The notes beneath the pieces were generated by a model, which was not told the DNA's origin, searched no databases, and saw only the letters and a program-made list of their open reading frames with translations. 64,000 bases of DNA from JBPYCR01 sp051846935 (lineage in GTDB: Bacteria > Bacillota > Bacilli > Bacillales > Amphibacillaceae), in NCBI RefSeq assembly GCF_051846935.1, contig NZ_JBPYCS010000007.1, forward strand, positions 62,001 to 126,000, in the 5' to 3' direction. Shown piece by piece: positions 43,331 through 52,402 of this stretch. Position numbers and translations under genes: made by a program. Position 1 is the first letter of the stretch, and every line of letters begins with the position of its first letter.

Positions 43331-43595
43331 AAAGCAAGTAGTAATTATGAGTAAGTGTCGTTTTATGTCTGTTGTGTAAACGAAATTTCGACGCAAATTC
43401 CAAAGTGATTGGTACGCTACTAGAAGTACAATGTCTAATAATGTATCCACTCGATTGATGCGGAAACAAAGATTGCTGACAATATTATACGTTAAACAGC
43501 TATGGCCACAGAAGTCCGCTTTCCAATAGATTGAAAGACGGATACACGTCGTTCGCTACAATTAGTGCACTCCGGCTTAGAAAGAAGGGGTATGT

Positions 43596-43967
43596 ATCGA
43601 AAGCATATTTAAAATAAGTATACACGTATGTTTATTTTATTTTATTTATTTACTAGGAAATTGGATCCAGTTTACGTTTCATCTAGTTGTTCCAGGCAGC
43701 GTAATCGGAATGATCATCTTATTTCTTCTATTATTAACGAAAGGAATACGAGTAAGTTGGATTCAAGAGGGTGCAACGTTTATGATGAACAATCTCGCTT
43801 TTTTCTTTATCCCAGCTACCGTAGGAATGATGAATTACTTCCATTTATTTAGCGGGAAAGGAATAATGTTGGTTATCATTGTGTTCATAAGTACAATTTT
43901 TGTTATGACAGCTTCTAGCTTATCAAGTCAATGGCTAGCTAAAGAGGAGCACCGATGGTTCACTTAA
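43596..43967 (+). CDS. CidA/LrgA-family holin-like protein, non-canonical start
   Basis: About 123 residues with four helices. The CidA/LrgA pattern IYLLGNWIQFTFHLVVPGSV, then FFIPATVGMMNYFHLF, is complete, but the first Met in frame is at 43710, one third into the protein. Upstream the frame is open back to a stop at 43578 without ATG, GTG or TTG. Homologues begin just where ATC 43596 lies, giving (M)ESIFKISIHV, preceded by GAAGGGG. Either ATC is used as start, or a point mutation has damaged the ATG. The gene overlaps the LrgB gene by 13 bases. Confidence 0.7.
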   Translation: MESIFKISIHVCLFYFIYLLGNWIQFTFHLVVPGSVIGMIILFLLLLTKGIRVSWIQEGATFMMNNLAFFFIPATVGMMNYFHLFSGKGIMLVIIVFISTIFVMTASSLSSQWLAKEEHRWFT

Positions 43968-44656
43968 TTAGTGCAGCAGGCATCATTTTTGTTACAATTA
44001 TTGTTTTTAATTTCGCAAATTGGCTGTATAAAAGGTATGCGCATCCGTTGCTATTACCTGTTGCTGTATCAACGTTTATACTTATTTTCCTATTATATAT
44101 TTTTAATATGTCGTATGAGACGTACATGATTGGTGGGGAATGGATTAATCAATTGCTCGGTCCTGCTGTAGTATCGTTAGCGTATCCGCTATATATACAA
44201 CGTCAAATATTAAAAAAATTAGCAATTCCTCTTTTGCTCGGATCTTTGATAGGCGCAATAGCTGGAGTCTCGTCTGGAATTTTGCTCGTAAAGTGGGCTG
44301 GATTTGAAGATGAAATTATTGTTTCGTTAACCCCGAAGTCGGTCACAACGCCTGTTGCAATGGATATTGCCCATGCAGCTGGAGGGATTACAACGCTTGC
44401 AGCGGTGTTTGTTATGATAGCTGGTATTGGAGGTACAATGCTAAGCGCTTATATATTTCGTTTGTTTCGCATAGAGAGCAAAATTGGGCGGGGTGTAGGA
44501 CTTGGAAGTGCATCTCACGCCATAGGGACTGCAAAGGCTATGGAAAGCAGTGAGCTAGAAGGCTCAATTAGCACAATAACGATGATCGTAAGTGCAGTCT
44601 ACGTCTCAATTATTGCGCCATTATTCTTTGTTTTGTTTCGTTTGTATATTATATAG
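43955..44656 (+). CDS. LrgB/CidB-family membrane protein
   Basis: A 233-residue membrane protein with about seven helices. Family motifs are LGPAVVSLAYPLY, LTPKSVTTPVAMDIA and GLGSASHAIGTAKAM, which match the LrgB/CidB/YwbG family exactly in order. The pair with the CidA-like protein upstream (overlap of 13 bases) is the usual arrangement; members influence autolysis or pyruvate transport (the PftAB case in Bacillus). The start lies inside the upstream gene with AAAGAGGAG just before it. Confidence 0.92.
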   Translation: MVHLISAAGIIFVTIIVFNFANWLYKRYAHPLLLPVAVSTFILIFLLYIFNMSYETYMIGGEWINQLLGPAVVSLAYPLYIQRQILKKLAIPLLLGSLIGAIAGVSSGILLVKWAGFEDEIIVSLTPKSVTTPVAMDIAHAAGGITTLAAVFVMIAGIGGTMLSAYIFRLFRIESKIGRGVGLGSASHAIGTAKAMESSELEGSISTITMIVSAVYVSIIAPLFFVLFRLYII

Positions 44657-44717
44657 GAAGAAACTCGAAATTATTGCCGAAAATTGCTTATAAAATAGGT
44701 GGATTTACAATAAAAAT

Positions 44718-44775
44718 CGACAAAGCGCTCGACATCGATTCGACATCGAATTTGAACGCTTTGTCGAATTTTTAT
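44718..44775. terminator. Bidirectional terminator between lrgB and the DUF192 gene
   Basis: CGACAAAGCG and CGCTTTGTCG form a 10-bp stem around a 29-base loop, with T-runs on both outer sides. It serves the convergent genes and reaches the DUF192 stop codon. Confidence 0.85.
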
Positions 44776-45098
44776 ATTACGATATAATCGCCCTTTCGTA
44801 TTCCTTCTTTTGCAATCGTACCAGTAGGAAGTTCTAATACAGCATACGCATCTTTAACAGGAAAAATAACTTTCCAAGGTTTTAACGCACGCACTACTTT
44901 AACAACACGATTTGATCGATCGGTAAAAACAACATCAATTGGGAATCTCATAAAAAACATATGTATTGAGTTACAAGGAACGATATATAAACCTATTTTT
45001 GAAATCGGTTGCTTATAAAACATTAAGCCCTTCATTCGTTTCCAAGCGCTATCCGCATAGATAATATTCAAAATAGCTTTTACATCATGCGCTTTCAA
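44772..45098 (-). CDS. DUF192 protein
   Basis: A 108-residue DUF192 protein. The core GLMFYKQPISKIGLYIVPCN, HMFFMRFPIDVVF and VRALKPWKVIFPVKDAYAVLELP are diagnostic. I favour TTG 45098 as start: GGAGG ends eight bases before it, while the ATG at 45113 has no ribosome binding site and would overlap that site. Function is unknown in the family; in several Gram-positive and other genomes DUF192 genes sit beside secretion or pilus loci, and this one is divergent from the Tad operon. Confidence 0.85.
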   Translation of the reverse strand: MKAHDVKAILNIIYADSAWKRMKGLMFYKQPISKIGLYIVPCNSIHMFFMRFPIDVVFTDRSNRVVKVVRALKPWKVIFPVKDAYAVLELPTGTIAKEGIRKGDYIVI

Positions 45099-45239
45099 GA
45101 ACAACACCTCCACATCTTTTGTTCATTATACAAAACAATTCATTCGATATAAAAAATGAAATAGTACAAAATAACTAGAAAACAGGAGTAAATGGAAGAA
45201 AAACCTGATTTTTATTTAAAAAATGCCCAATTTTGAGAT

Positions 45240-45268
45240 TTTTCAAAAAAGTATTTACGCTATATAAT
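45240..45268 (+). promoter_or_regulatory. Candidate promoter of the tad operon
   Basis: TATAAT (45263-45268) lies 47 bases before the flp ATG. TTTTCA is 17 bases upstream as a weak -35. It is the only good -10 in the gap, but the -35 is poor, so an activator may be needed. Confidence 0.4.
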
Positions 45269-45314
45269 CCGTTTAAGTTCAGTATATCGAACGAACAAAA
45301 AGGGAGGAATTAAA

Positions 45315-45473
45315 ATGAATTTTGTAACGAATTTTTTTAAAGAGGAAGATGGACAGGCGATGACGGAGTATGGGTTATTGATAGGTTTGATTTCGATTGC
45401 AGCCATTGCTGTCATAGCATTAATTGGACCTAAGCTAGTAGCCTTATTCCAAACTGTTGTAGATGCGCTTTAA
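45315..45473 (+). CDS. flp: Flp-family type IVb pilin
   Basis: A 52-residue pilin precursor. The N-terminal leader ends at ...EEDGQAMTEYGLLIGLISIA: prepilin cleavage is expected after Gly with the hallmark Glu-Tyr pair in TEYGLL, followed by a single hydrophobic helix that packs into the pilus. GGGAGGAA precedes the ATG. It is first in the tad operon and is followed by a strong GC hairpin, giving more pilin than assembly proteins. Confidence 0.92.
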   Translation: MNFVTNFFKEEDGQAMTEYGLLIGLISIAAIAVIALIGPKLVALFQTVVDAL

Positions 45474-45482
45474 TTATTGCAT

Positions 45483-45500
45483 GCCCTGCCTTGGCAGGGC
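45483..45500 (+). terminator. Attenuator hairpin between flp and tadV
   Basis: GCCCTGCC-TT-GGCAGGGC, a perfect 8-bp GC-rich stem followed by TTCTCTT. It begins 10 bases after the flp stop and probably terminates most transcripts there. Confidence 0.8.
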
Positions 45501-45530
45501 TTCTCTTCACTTGGAAAGGAGATGAAAGCG

Positions 45531-46040
45531 ATGGTGAATGCGATAGTTATCATCATGCTTATAATCTGCATCGTTACGGATTTGCGTGAACGTAAAATAT
45601 TGAATGCTGTTACCTTACCTGCTAGTCTGCTTGCTTTTATATACCATGCTTTCACCGCAGGCTTAGACGGTTTTTTATTCAGTGGTAAAGGGTTTCTCGT
45701 TGGGTTTGCGCTGCTAATAATACCTTACGCCATGGGAGGAATCGGTGCTGGCGACGTGAAATTGCTCGCTGCAATCGGTGCTTGGAAAGGAATGCTATTT
45801 GTTCTGTATGCTGGCCTATATGGCGCAGCGGTTGGTGGCATTATTGCTTTTATTATTTTGCTAAAAAGGAAACAGTTTCGCTTAACAATAAAATCAATTT
45901 TTCTTTCTTGTTTATTTTTGAAAAGCGCGAAAGGCTCGTTAACGATAACGAAGCGCGCAACGCAACTAATATCGATACCGTATGCAATTCCAATTGCTAT
46001 TGGTGCATTGTGTACGTACATATTGGAGATTTACATATGA
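45531..46040 (+). CDS. tadV: Prepilin peptidase TadV/CpaA
   Basis: Aspartic membrane peptidase that removes the Flp leader. It has 169 residues and about six helices. The two catalytic Asp motifs are visible: IVTDLRERKI near residue 13-22 and GGIGAGDVKLLA (GxGD) near 66-77. ATG 45531 is nine bases from GGAAAGGAG, better than earlier in-frame ATGs. Its stop overlaps the ATG of tadE (ATGA), so translation is coupled. Confidence 0.9.
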   Translation: MVNAIVIIMLIICIVTDLRERKILNAVTLPASLLAFIYHAFTAGLDGFLFSGKGFLVGFALLIIPYAMGGIGAGDVKLLAAIGAWKGMLFVLYAGLYGAAVGGIIAFIILLKRKQFRLTIKSIFLSCLFLKSAKGSLTITKRATQLISIPYAIPIAIGALCTYILEIYI

Positions 46041-46417
46041 GATCTCAAAAAGGACAAGCAATTGTAGAAACAGCACTTATATTACCAATATTGCTACTAT
46101 TATTATTCGGTATTACAGATTTTGGTAGGGTATTTCATGCTTCTTTAACGTTAGATCATGCAGGTAGAGAAGGGGCACGGGCAGCAGCAATTGGGACAGA
46201 GGATCATGTCATTACGGGAAAAATAAGAGATGCTACGAGTAGCCTTAAAGAAGATAATGTCAGCATATCGATCGCACCTGCAGGAAAAGGTAATCGTGAA
46301 AGTGGAACAGATGTCACGATTACTCTTGTATATCCTATTGATTTTTTAACGCCAATTATCGGCCAATTTATCGGTTCGTTTAATCTGGAAAACAAAACGG
46401 TAATGAGGGTAGAATGA
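46037..46417 (+). CDS. tadE: TadE-like pseudopilin
   Basis: A 126-residue minor pilin-like protein. The N-terminus KGQAIVETALILPILLLLLF has the Glu and hydrophobic helix of TadE-like proteins, followed by DFGRVFHASLTLDHAGREGA and an extracytoplasmic domain. Members are processed by TadV in systems studied. It overlaps both tadV and the next gene by 4 bases. Confidence 0.88.
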   Translation: MRSQKGQAIVETALILPILLLLLFGITDFGRVFHASLTLDHAGREGARAAAIGTEDHVITGKIRDATSSLKEDNVSISIAPAGKGNRESGTDVTITLVYPIDFLTPIIGQFIGSFNLENKTVMRVE

Positions 46418-47325
46418 TGAAAATTATATTTCAGTTTATGCTAAGGGCTCATAAAGAACAGGCTGGTTCTACGATGATACTCGTTGCTTTTAGTATGTTT
46501 ATGATCATTGGATTTACCGCAATTGTCGTGGATGCCGGCAGCTTATACTTTGAAAAAAGTAAGCTACAAAAGGCGTTAGATGCTGCAGTACTTGGAGGAG
46601 CACAAAGGCTAACTATATCTGTAAATGAATCGAAGCAAGTTGCAACTAATTTAGCCGCCAAAAATGGGTACACGATACCGCTAAGTGATGTACGAGCCGG
46701 AGAAAAATATATTGAGGTGAGTCAGACGGTTCGTAAAGAATTAACATTTGCGAAGCTAATTGGATTTAATTCTGCTGATGTTGGAGCAGATGCACGGGCA
46801 GAAATCGCCAGTGGCTTACTAAGAGGAAATGAAATTATACCTATCGGAATAGAAAAAAAGGATTTTGCAAAAGGTGCAACATATAAGTTAAATGAAACGC
46901 CTGGTAAAGGGGATAGCGGAAACTATGGTTATCTTGCGATTGGTGGTAGAGGGGCAGCTGATTTAGAGAACGGTATTAAAACAGGATTGGAGCAACAGCT
47001 TGGAAATGTCGATACAGAGCCAGGTGTGCAGTGGGGAAAGGTTAGATCTGCGTTTAATGATCGGGAAGCAGATGATACTGCAAACAGACCGTATTGCTCC
47101 GATTATCATACTGCAGATAAAACGTGTAAAAGAGTTGTTATCATTCCAGTCGTTGAAGAATTTAAAAATGGTAGGTCATCGGCAACAATTATTGGTTTTG
47201 CTGCTTTTTGGATTGAATCTGTGAAAGATAAAGAAATAAAGGGGAAGTTTATCGAAATTGTGACAGATGGAGATTTTGAGCCGGGACCAGATTATGGGAT
47301 TTATGGGGTGAAATTAACAAATTAA
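46414..47325 (+). CDS. tadG: TadG-like pilus assembly protein
   Basis: A 303-residue protein with the N-terminal TadG/Flp-assembly domain: EQAGSTMILVAFSMFMIIGF, then VVDAGSLYFEKSKLQKALDAAVLGGAQ, a single membrane helix followed by an extracytoplasmic region. The C-terminal two thirds are shorter than in large TadG proteins with a von Willebrand domain. A Cys pair is present near residues 229 and 237 (PYCSDYHTADKTCKR). It overlaps tadE by four bases. Confidence 0.85.
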   Translation: MMKIIFQFMLRAHKEQAGSTMILVAFSMFMIIGFTAIVVDAGSLYFEKSKLQKALDAAVLGGAQRLTISVNESKQVATNLAAKNGYTIPLSDVRAGEKYIEVSQTVRKELTFAKLIGFNSADVGADARAEIASGLLRGNEIIPIGIEKKDFAKGATYKLNETPGKGDSGNYGYLAIGGRGAADLENGIKTGLEQQLGNVDTEPGVQWGKVRSAFNDREADDTANRPYCSDYHTADKTCKRVVIIPVVEEFKNGRSSATIIGFAAFWIESVKDKEIKGKFIEIVTDGDFEPGPDYGIYGVKLTN

Positions 47326-47353
47326 GCTAAAAGAGATGAAGCAGGTGGCTTGA

Positions 47354-47953
47354 ATGAATGGAAAAAAAATTTGGATTATTGCTTTGTTGTTCGGTGTTAT
47401 CGCTGCGGGACTAATGTATGTTGTTCTAAATGAGGCGAAAATGCAGTCAACCGAACCCGTCGATGCGACAGTGGCAGTAGCCGAAGATGATTTAGAGGAT
47501 ACAGATGTAAGTGAAGATGACGAAGCTTTAGATAATGATGAACATGAGCCGTGGAAAAATGAAATAATTCCTGCTGCAGAAGGAAGGCGGGCAATGACAA
47601 TTGAGGTAACAGACGCCCAAGGGATAGCGGGTTTTATTACACCAGGAGCATATGTTGATATTGTTACGGTTATGGTCGTTCCAGAGGAACAAAAAGAAAC
47701 GCATCATGATTCTGCAACCCTTCTCGTACAAAATGTGAAGGTGTTAGCCGTTGGCCATGCTGCCGATGATGAAGAAACGATGAAACGATACCAAATGGTA
47801 ACAATAGAAGTGACACCGAACCAAGGCTTAATGCTTGGATTTGCCTCTAAATATGACCTGTATTTAATGCTTCGAACAGAAGGGGATAAACAGTTAGAAA
47901 AAGATCGGACACATGTTCATGAGGACGAGTTACACGAAGGGGTGTTTAAATAG
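47354..47953 (+). CDS. cpaB: CpaB/RcpC-family pilus assembly protein
   Basis: A 199-residue protein with one N-terminal membrane helix (IWIIALLFGVIAAGLMYVVL), an unusually acidic linker (about residues 38-66, rich in Asp and Glu) and the CpaB/RcpC domain (RRAMTIEVTDAQGIAGFITP, then GAYVDIVTVMVVP). In Gram-negative Tad systems it works with the secretin; this Gram-positive has no secretin, so a scaffold role at the membrane is likely. It is shorter than most family members. Its stop overlaps the GTG of tadZ. Confidence 0.85.
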   Translation: MNGKKIWIIALLFGVIAAGLMYVVLNEAKMQSTEPVDATVAVAEDDLEDTDVSEDDEALDNDEHEPWKNEIIPAAEGRRAMTIEVTDAQGIAGFITPGAYVDIVTVMVVPEEQKETHHDSATLLVQNVKVLAVGHAADDEETMKRYQMVTIEVTPNQGLMLGFASKYDLYLMLRTEGDKQLEKDRTHVHEDELHEGVFK

Positions 47954-49131
47954 TGAGGAAATTATGTGTGATGGCTGAGACGCAAGAATTCAAAACAAAG
48001 CTTGAACAATCATTAGACTTTCAAGCATATGCAGTGGATTGGGCTACGAATGAAACGATGCTACTTGATCGTCTAAAGGCAGAGGCACATTCATTTGTTA
48101 TTTTACCTGACTCCCCTTCCTATAACGTATATCATTTATGCGAACAGCTTGTATATTATTTTCCCCATTTGAGCGTATTGTTAGCTTTTAATGCCGAGAA
48201 AGATATAGACATGAGGCAAACACTGCGAGCTGGAGCAAGCGATGTTGTCTTTTTAACCGATTCTACTTCGAAAATAAAAAGAGATATAGATGCGGCAATA
48301 GAAAAAAAAGAAGAACTACAAACACATAAAGCCGCCCAAAAACCAAAAAAAACAAAGGCATCACGGGTCATTACGATTACGAGTACAAAAGGCGGCGTTG
48401 GGAAAACAACTTTAGCCGTTAATCTTGCAATAGCATTTAGCAAGAAGATGTCGAAAGTAGCTATTCTAGACTTAGATTTACAGTTTGGTGATGTTGCATT
48501 ATTTTGTGATGTAAGCGCTAAGAAAAGTATTTACGACTGGGTTAAAGAGGATAAAAGCGGGGTTCAAATCGATCGGTTTTTAACTTTATATAAAAGTGGT
48601 GTGCATTTTTTGTCAGCACCACATCGACCGGAGTTTGCAGAAGTAATTACAGGAGACGATGTGCGCAGAGCTATTCGTTTAATGAGAGAACAGTTTGACA
48701 TTATTATTATTGATACATCTTCACACTTTAATGAAAATACCATTGTTGCACTAGAAAATTCCGATGACATTTTATTAACGACTTCTCCCGAGCTGCCAGC
48801 GTTGAAAAATAGCAAGCTACTACTCGAAACGATCAGTTCATTAAAGCTATCAGCAAAAGTTAAAGTGATTGTGAATAAAGAAGCAAAGGTTAAAGGAATA
48901 ACGCTTGAAACCGTTGAGAAAGTTTGTGGGCGAAAGGTTTTTGCAAGCTTACCTTTAAATGAAAAAGGGATGAGTGCAGCAATAAATGAAGGAAATCCCA
49001 TCTGCTTTTCTAACCCACGATCTGCGCCAGCGAAGCAACTGTTTCGCTTGGCATCTTCTATAGTTGGTGTCGAAGTAGACCGAAATAGAAAAAAGAAGAA
49101 GCAAGTTGTTCAAGCAAGGGGGCATGCATAA
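47953..49131 (+). CDS. tadZ: TadZ/CpaE-type ParA-like ATPase
   Basis: A 392-residue protein with a receiver-like N-terminal domain (about 1-120, phospho-acceptor context not conserved) and a ParA/MinD-type ATPase from about 135. The deviant Walker A STKGGVGKTTLAVNLA is near residues 142-157; DLDLQFGDVALF and IIIDTSSHFN follow. It localises the Tad machine in systems studied. The start is GTG on the last base of the cpaB stop codon. Confidence 0.92.
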   Translation: MRKLCVMAETQEFKTKLEQSLDFQAYAVDWATNETMLLDRLKAEAHSFVILPDSPSYNVYHLCEQLVYYFPHLSVLLAFNAEKDIDMRQTLRAGASDVVFLTDSTSKIKRDIDAAIEKKEELQTHKAAQKPKKTKASRVITITSTKGGVGKTTLAVNLAIAFSKKMSKVAILDLDLQFGDVALFCDVSAKKSIYDWVKEDKSGVQIDRFLTLYKSGVHFLSAPHRPEFAEVITGDDVRRAIRLMREQFDIIIIDTSSHFNENTIVALENSDDILLTTSPELPALKNSKLLLETISSLKLSAKVKVIVNKEAKVKGITLETVEKVCGRKVFASLPLNEKGMSAAINEGNPICFSNPRSAPAKQLFRLASSIVGVEVDRNRKKKKQVVQARGHA

Positions 49132-50475
49132 ATGTCTTTATTATCAAGACTTGGTAAAGAAGAGCAAGGAACAAAGCCGATTGTAGAACAAATAGAAAGC
49201 AAGCCACCAGATTCCTTAATGAATAAAGAAGAGGAATTAGAAGATTTGGAGAGACAACTACACGCTTATCTTGTGGATGAGCTTAAAAAACCTGCTAACC
49301 AAGGCCAGGACATTGAACCACTTATTAATAATCTATGTAATGTGTTTTTTGAAAAGGAAGGAAGTCATCTTTCTTATGAGGAAAAAGAACAGTTATTGAA
49401 GGATACTTCGCATGAATTAACAGGCTATGGACCAATTTCACCTCTGTTAGCAGATTCTCAGATTTCAGAGGTAATGGTGAATGGGCCAAAGGACATTTTT
49501 GTTGAAATCTCAGGTAAAATTGAAAAAACGAATGTTCAATTTCGTGATAATTTGCATGTATTGCGTATTATTGAAAAAATCGTTGCGCCACTAGGTAGGA
49601 GAATTGATGAAAGTGTGCCAATGGTAGATGCAAGGCTACCGGATGGGTCCCGGGTGAATGCGATTATTCCACCGCTTGCTTTAAATGGTCCGACGTTAAC
49701 TATCCGAAAGTTTGCTAAAGATCCTTTTACGATTCATGATTTGGTACGATTTGGTACACTAAATGAAAATATGGCCGCCTTTTTAAAAGCTTCCGTCGTT
49801 TCAAGGTTAAATGTCTTTATTAGTGGAGGAACAGGATCTGGGAAGACGAGTACATTGAATGTGATGTCTTCATTTATCCCATCGGATGAACGGATCGTTA
49901 CCATTGAAGACGCTGCTGAGCTGCAGCTTACGCAAGAGCATGTTGTTTCATTGGAGTCACGTCCGCCTAACATTGAAGGAGAAGGGCAAATAACGATAAG
50001 GGATTTAATCGTTAACTCATTACGTATGCGACCAGATCGTATTATTGTAGGTGAGGTGCGGGGTGCAGAGGCATTGGATATGCTGCAGGCAATGAATACC
50101 GGGCATGAAGGAAGCTTGGGTACCGGGCATGCAAATTCGCCTAGAGATTTATTGGCTCGTCTAGAGACAATGGTTTTAATGGCTGGGTTTGATTTGCCTG
50201 TCCGAGCCATTCGAGAACAAATAGCGAGTGCACTGGATTTAATTGTACAACAAGAACGAATGCGAGATGGAACAAGAAAAGTCACCCGTATAACAGAAGT
50301 CTTAGGTTTAGAAGGGGACACAATCGTTCTTCAGGATGTATTTATCTATCAGCCCTCACCTAACAATTCCTCTGAGAATAGTAACTTTGTTACAACTGGC
50401 GTCCAGCCACATTGTATTGAGCAATTTAAAAATGCCGGTTTTCATATAGAAGATATGTTTGGGGGGGAATGGTAA
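49132..50475 (+). CDS. tadA: TadA/CpaF secretion ATPase
   Basis: Hexameric ATPase driving Flp pilus assembly, 447 residues. The Walker A box ISGGTGSGKTSTLN is near residues 227-240, the Asp box ERIVTIEDAAELQL and Walker B MRPDRIIVGEVRGAEA follow, and the His box is TGHEGSLGTGHAN. The N-terminal half has the CpaF pattern LRIIEKIVAPLGRRIDES. It directly abuts tadZ and is followed by tadB with a one-base stop/start overlap. Confidence 0.96.
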   Translation: MSLLSRLGKEEQGTKPIVEQIESKPPDSLMNKEEELEDLERQLHAYLVDELKKPANQGQDIEPLINNLCNVFFEKEGSHLSYEEKEQLLKDTSHELTGYGPISPLLADSQISEVMVNGPKDIFVEISGKIEKTNVQFRDNLHVLRIIEKIVAPLGRRIDESVPMVDARLPDGSRVNAIIPPLALNGPTLTIRKFAKDPFTIHDLVRFGTLNENMAAFLKASVVSRLNVFISGGTGSGKTSTLNVMSSFIPSDERIVTIEDAAELQLTQEHVVSLESRPPNIEGEGQITIRDLIVNSLRMRPDRIIVGEVRGAEALDMLQAMNTGHEGSLGTGHANSPRDLLARLETMVLMAGFDLPVRAIREQIASALDLIVQQERMRDGTRKVTRITEVLGLEGDTIVLQDVFIYQPSPNNSSENSNFVTTGVQPHCIEQFKNAGFHIEDMFGGEW

Positions 50476-51443
50476 TGGAATATTATTCCCTGATTATTAT
50501 TTTAATTTCATTTATTGGGACGACGTTACTAATTAAATATACAGCGACACGGATGGTACGTAAGCAGAAATACAGAAGTAGACTAAAGAAATATGGAATG
50601 CTCGAGCCAGGGGACTCGGCTCCTCAAAAGAAGAATAGTAAAGCGAAAGAAAAGACACCGTTTGTGACAAGGGTAGGGTATGCGATTGAAAAGGGAATTA
50701 ACCTTTCCAAATATGAGCCGATTTTAACACAATCAGGTGTACAACTATCTGCAGGAGAGCTGTTTATTGGCCGAATAATGACAACAATGATATGTATGCT
50801 AATTGGTTACTTTTATGCGTTTCACTTTGTACTTATTATATTACTAGGTGTAATTGGTTTTCAATTACCGGTTGTCTATGTAAAAAAGAGAAGGAAAAAA
50901 CGGCTCCAACGATGCTCGGAGCAACTAGGAGACGTACTTGGCACAATGGCTAATGCGCTACGGGCAGGATTTAGTTTTATGCAAACGATGAAGATGGTTG
51001 CAGATGAGGTTGATGCACCACTTGGGCCTGAGTTTGCAAATGCATTAAAGGAAATTAATTACGGGGTTAATGTGGAAGATGCCTTTGCAAATTTAATAAA
51101 ACGGCTGCCCGATAAAGAGTTGGAAATCGTGCTTAATACGATTCTTATTCAACGTTCAAGTGGAGGGAATTTAACGTATTTGCTGGAAACGATGCAAGAG
51201 ACCATCATTGATCGTGGGCGCGTTAAAGATGAAGTACAAGCATTGACTGCACAAGGAAAAATGTCATCCATCGTTGTAACACTTTTACCGATATTATTAG
51301 CCGTCTATATTCGGTTTGTCAATCCAGAGTATTTTTTTATGCTATTCTCACATCCACTTGGCTGGGGGATGGTTATTATTGGGGTAATTAATATTATTCT
51401 TGGCTGGCTATTTATTAAGAAAATTGTGCATATCGAGGTGTAA
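50475..51443 (+). CDS. tadB: TadB inner-membrane platform protein
   Basis: A 322-residue GspF-like membrane protein with two hydrophobic helices near residues 90-135 and two at the C-terminus, and a cytoplasmic domain (about 150-265) holding the type II secretion F pattern GTMANALRAGFSFMQTMKMV and ILIQRSSGGNLTYLLETM. I start it at ATG 50475, eight bases after a run of Gs, rather than the in-frame ATG at 50469. It pairs with TadC to form the platform that TadA drives. Confidence 0.92.
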   Translation: MEYYSLIIILISFIGTTLLIKYTATRMVRKQKYRSRLKKYGMLEPGDSAPQKKNSKAKEKTPFVTRVGYAIEKGINLSKYEPILTQSGVQLSAGELFIGRIMTTMICMLIGYFYAFHFVLIILLGVIGFQLPVVYVKKRRKKRLQRCSEQLGDVLGTMANALRAGFSFMQTMKMVADEVDAPLGPEFANALKEINYGVNVEDAFANLIKRLPDKELEIVLNTILIQRSSGGNLTYLLETMQETIIDRGRVKDEVQALTAQGKMSSIVVTLLPILLAVYIRFVNPEYFFMLFSHPLGWGMVIIGVINIILGWLFIKKIVHIEV

Positions 51444-51446
51444 ACA

Positions 51447-52370
51447 ATGCTAATGATCTTGCTTTTTTTGATAACGATGACTTTTTTCACTTTTCTGTTT
51501 GCAGGGGCTTTAACAAAGGTGTATCGTAAGCAATTGGTAATTTCAAGAAGAATTACCGAGCACCTTTCACCGGAAGGAAGCATACAAAAAAAACGCGAAG
51601 AAGTTACAAAACGAACGCATTTTAAAAGTATTATCACACTAAGCAATAAATTAAAGGTATTCATTGATAAAAGACTACCACAAAACAAAAAAAATGATCT
51701 GGAACGGAGGTTGCGTGAGGCAGGGTATCCGTTTAAGTTAACACCGGTTGAATTTCGTCTTATGCAATCTATTATTGGGCTTTTATTCTTTATTACTGTG
51801 TTTGCAATGATAAGCAGTATAAGCGAAAGTCCGCTGTCTAACCTTTTTTTAGCAGGTATAATGGCACTTCTAGGAATGTACTTTCTTTCTTTTTATATAA
51901 GCAACCGAACGAAAAAAAGGCGATTAATAATTGAAAAGTCAATGCCAGATTTCTTTGATATGGTTAATTTATCAATTGAAGCGGGAATGAGTTTAGATTC
52001 GGCATTACTAAAGGTATGCAGACAAACAAGAGGTCCTTTGTCAGAGGAGTTTATGGATACGATTGAAGATATGAAGCTAGGAAAGTCAAGAAGAGAAGCA
52101 TTTTCTGACTTACGAAATCGTGTTCCGGTACCTCGATTCCAGAGCATTATTACTTCCCTTATTCAGGCGGATATGCTTGGAGTCGGTATGTCCAAAGTGC
52201 TTCGTACATTGACAGAAAGAATTCGTGAGCAACGGACGCAATTAGCACGAGAGCAAGCAATGAAAGCGCCTGTTAAAATGATCTTTCCAATGATGTTATT
52301 TATTTTCCCTGCGATATTTATCGTCTTATTAGGACCATTAGTCATATATTTGCTGGAAATGGTTTTTTAA
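51447..52370 (+). CDS. tadC: TadC inner-membrane platform protein
   Basis: A 307-residue paralogue of TadB. It has helices near the N-terminus, a pair around residues 105-150, and a C-terminal pair. The GspF domain shows MPDFFDMVNLSIEAGMSLDS and IQADMLGVGMSKVLRTL. It starts three bases after tadB and is the last gene of the operon; about 30 bases later a new promoter appears for the peptide unit. Confidence 0.93.
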   Translation: MLMILLFLITMTFFTFLFAGALTKVYRKQLVISRRITEHLSPEGSIQKKREEVTKRTHFKSIITLSNKLKVFIDKRLPQNKKNDLERRLREAGYPFKLTPVEFRLMQSIIGLLFFITVFAMISSISESPLSNLFLAGIMALLGMYFLSFYISNRTKKRRLIIEKSMPDFFDMVNLSIEAGMSLDSALLKVCRQTRGPLSEEFMDTIEDMKLGKSRREAFSDLRNRVPVPRFQSIITSLIQADMLGVGMSKVLRTLTERIREQRTQLAREQAMKAPVKMIFPMMLFIFPAIFIVLLGPLVIYLLEMVF

Positions 52371-52402
52371 GGGATTTATTTTTCTAAATATTAAAATAAT
52401 TG

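Noticed and set aside
49734..50321. A 195-codon minus-strand frame
   Set aside because: Fully antisense to tadA, rich in Ser and Arg as expected from reverse reading of a conserved gene; no ribosome binding site.
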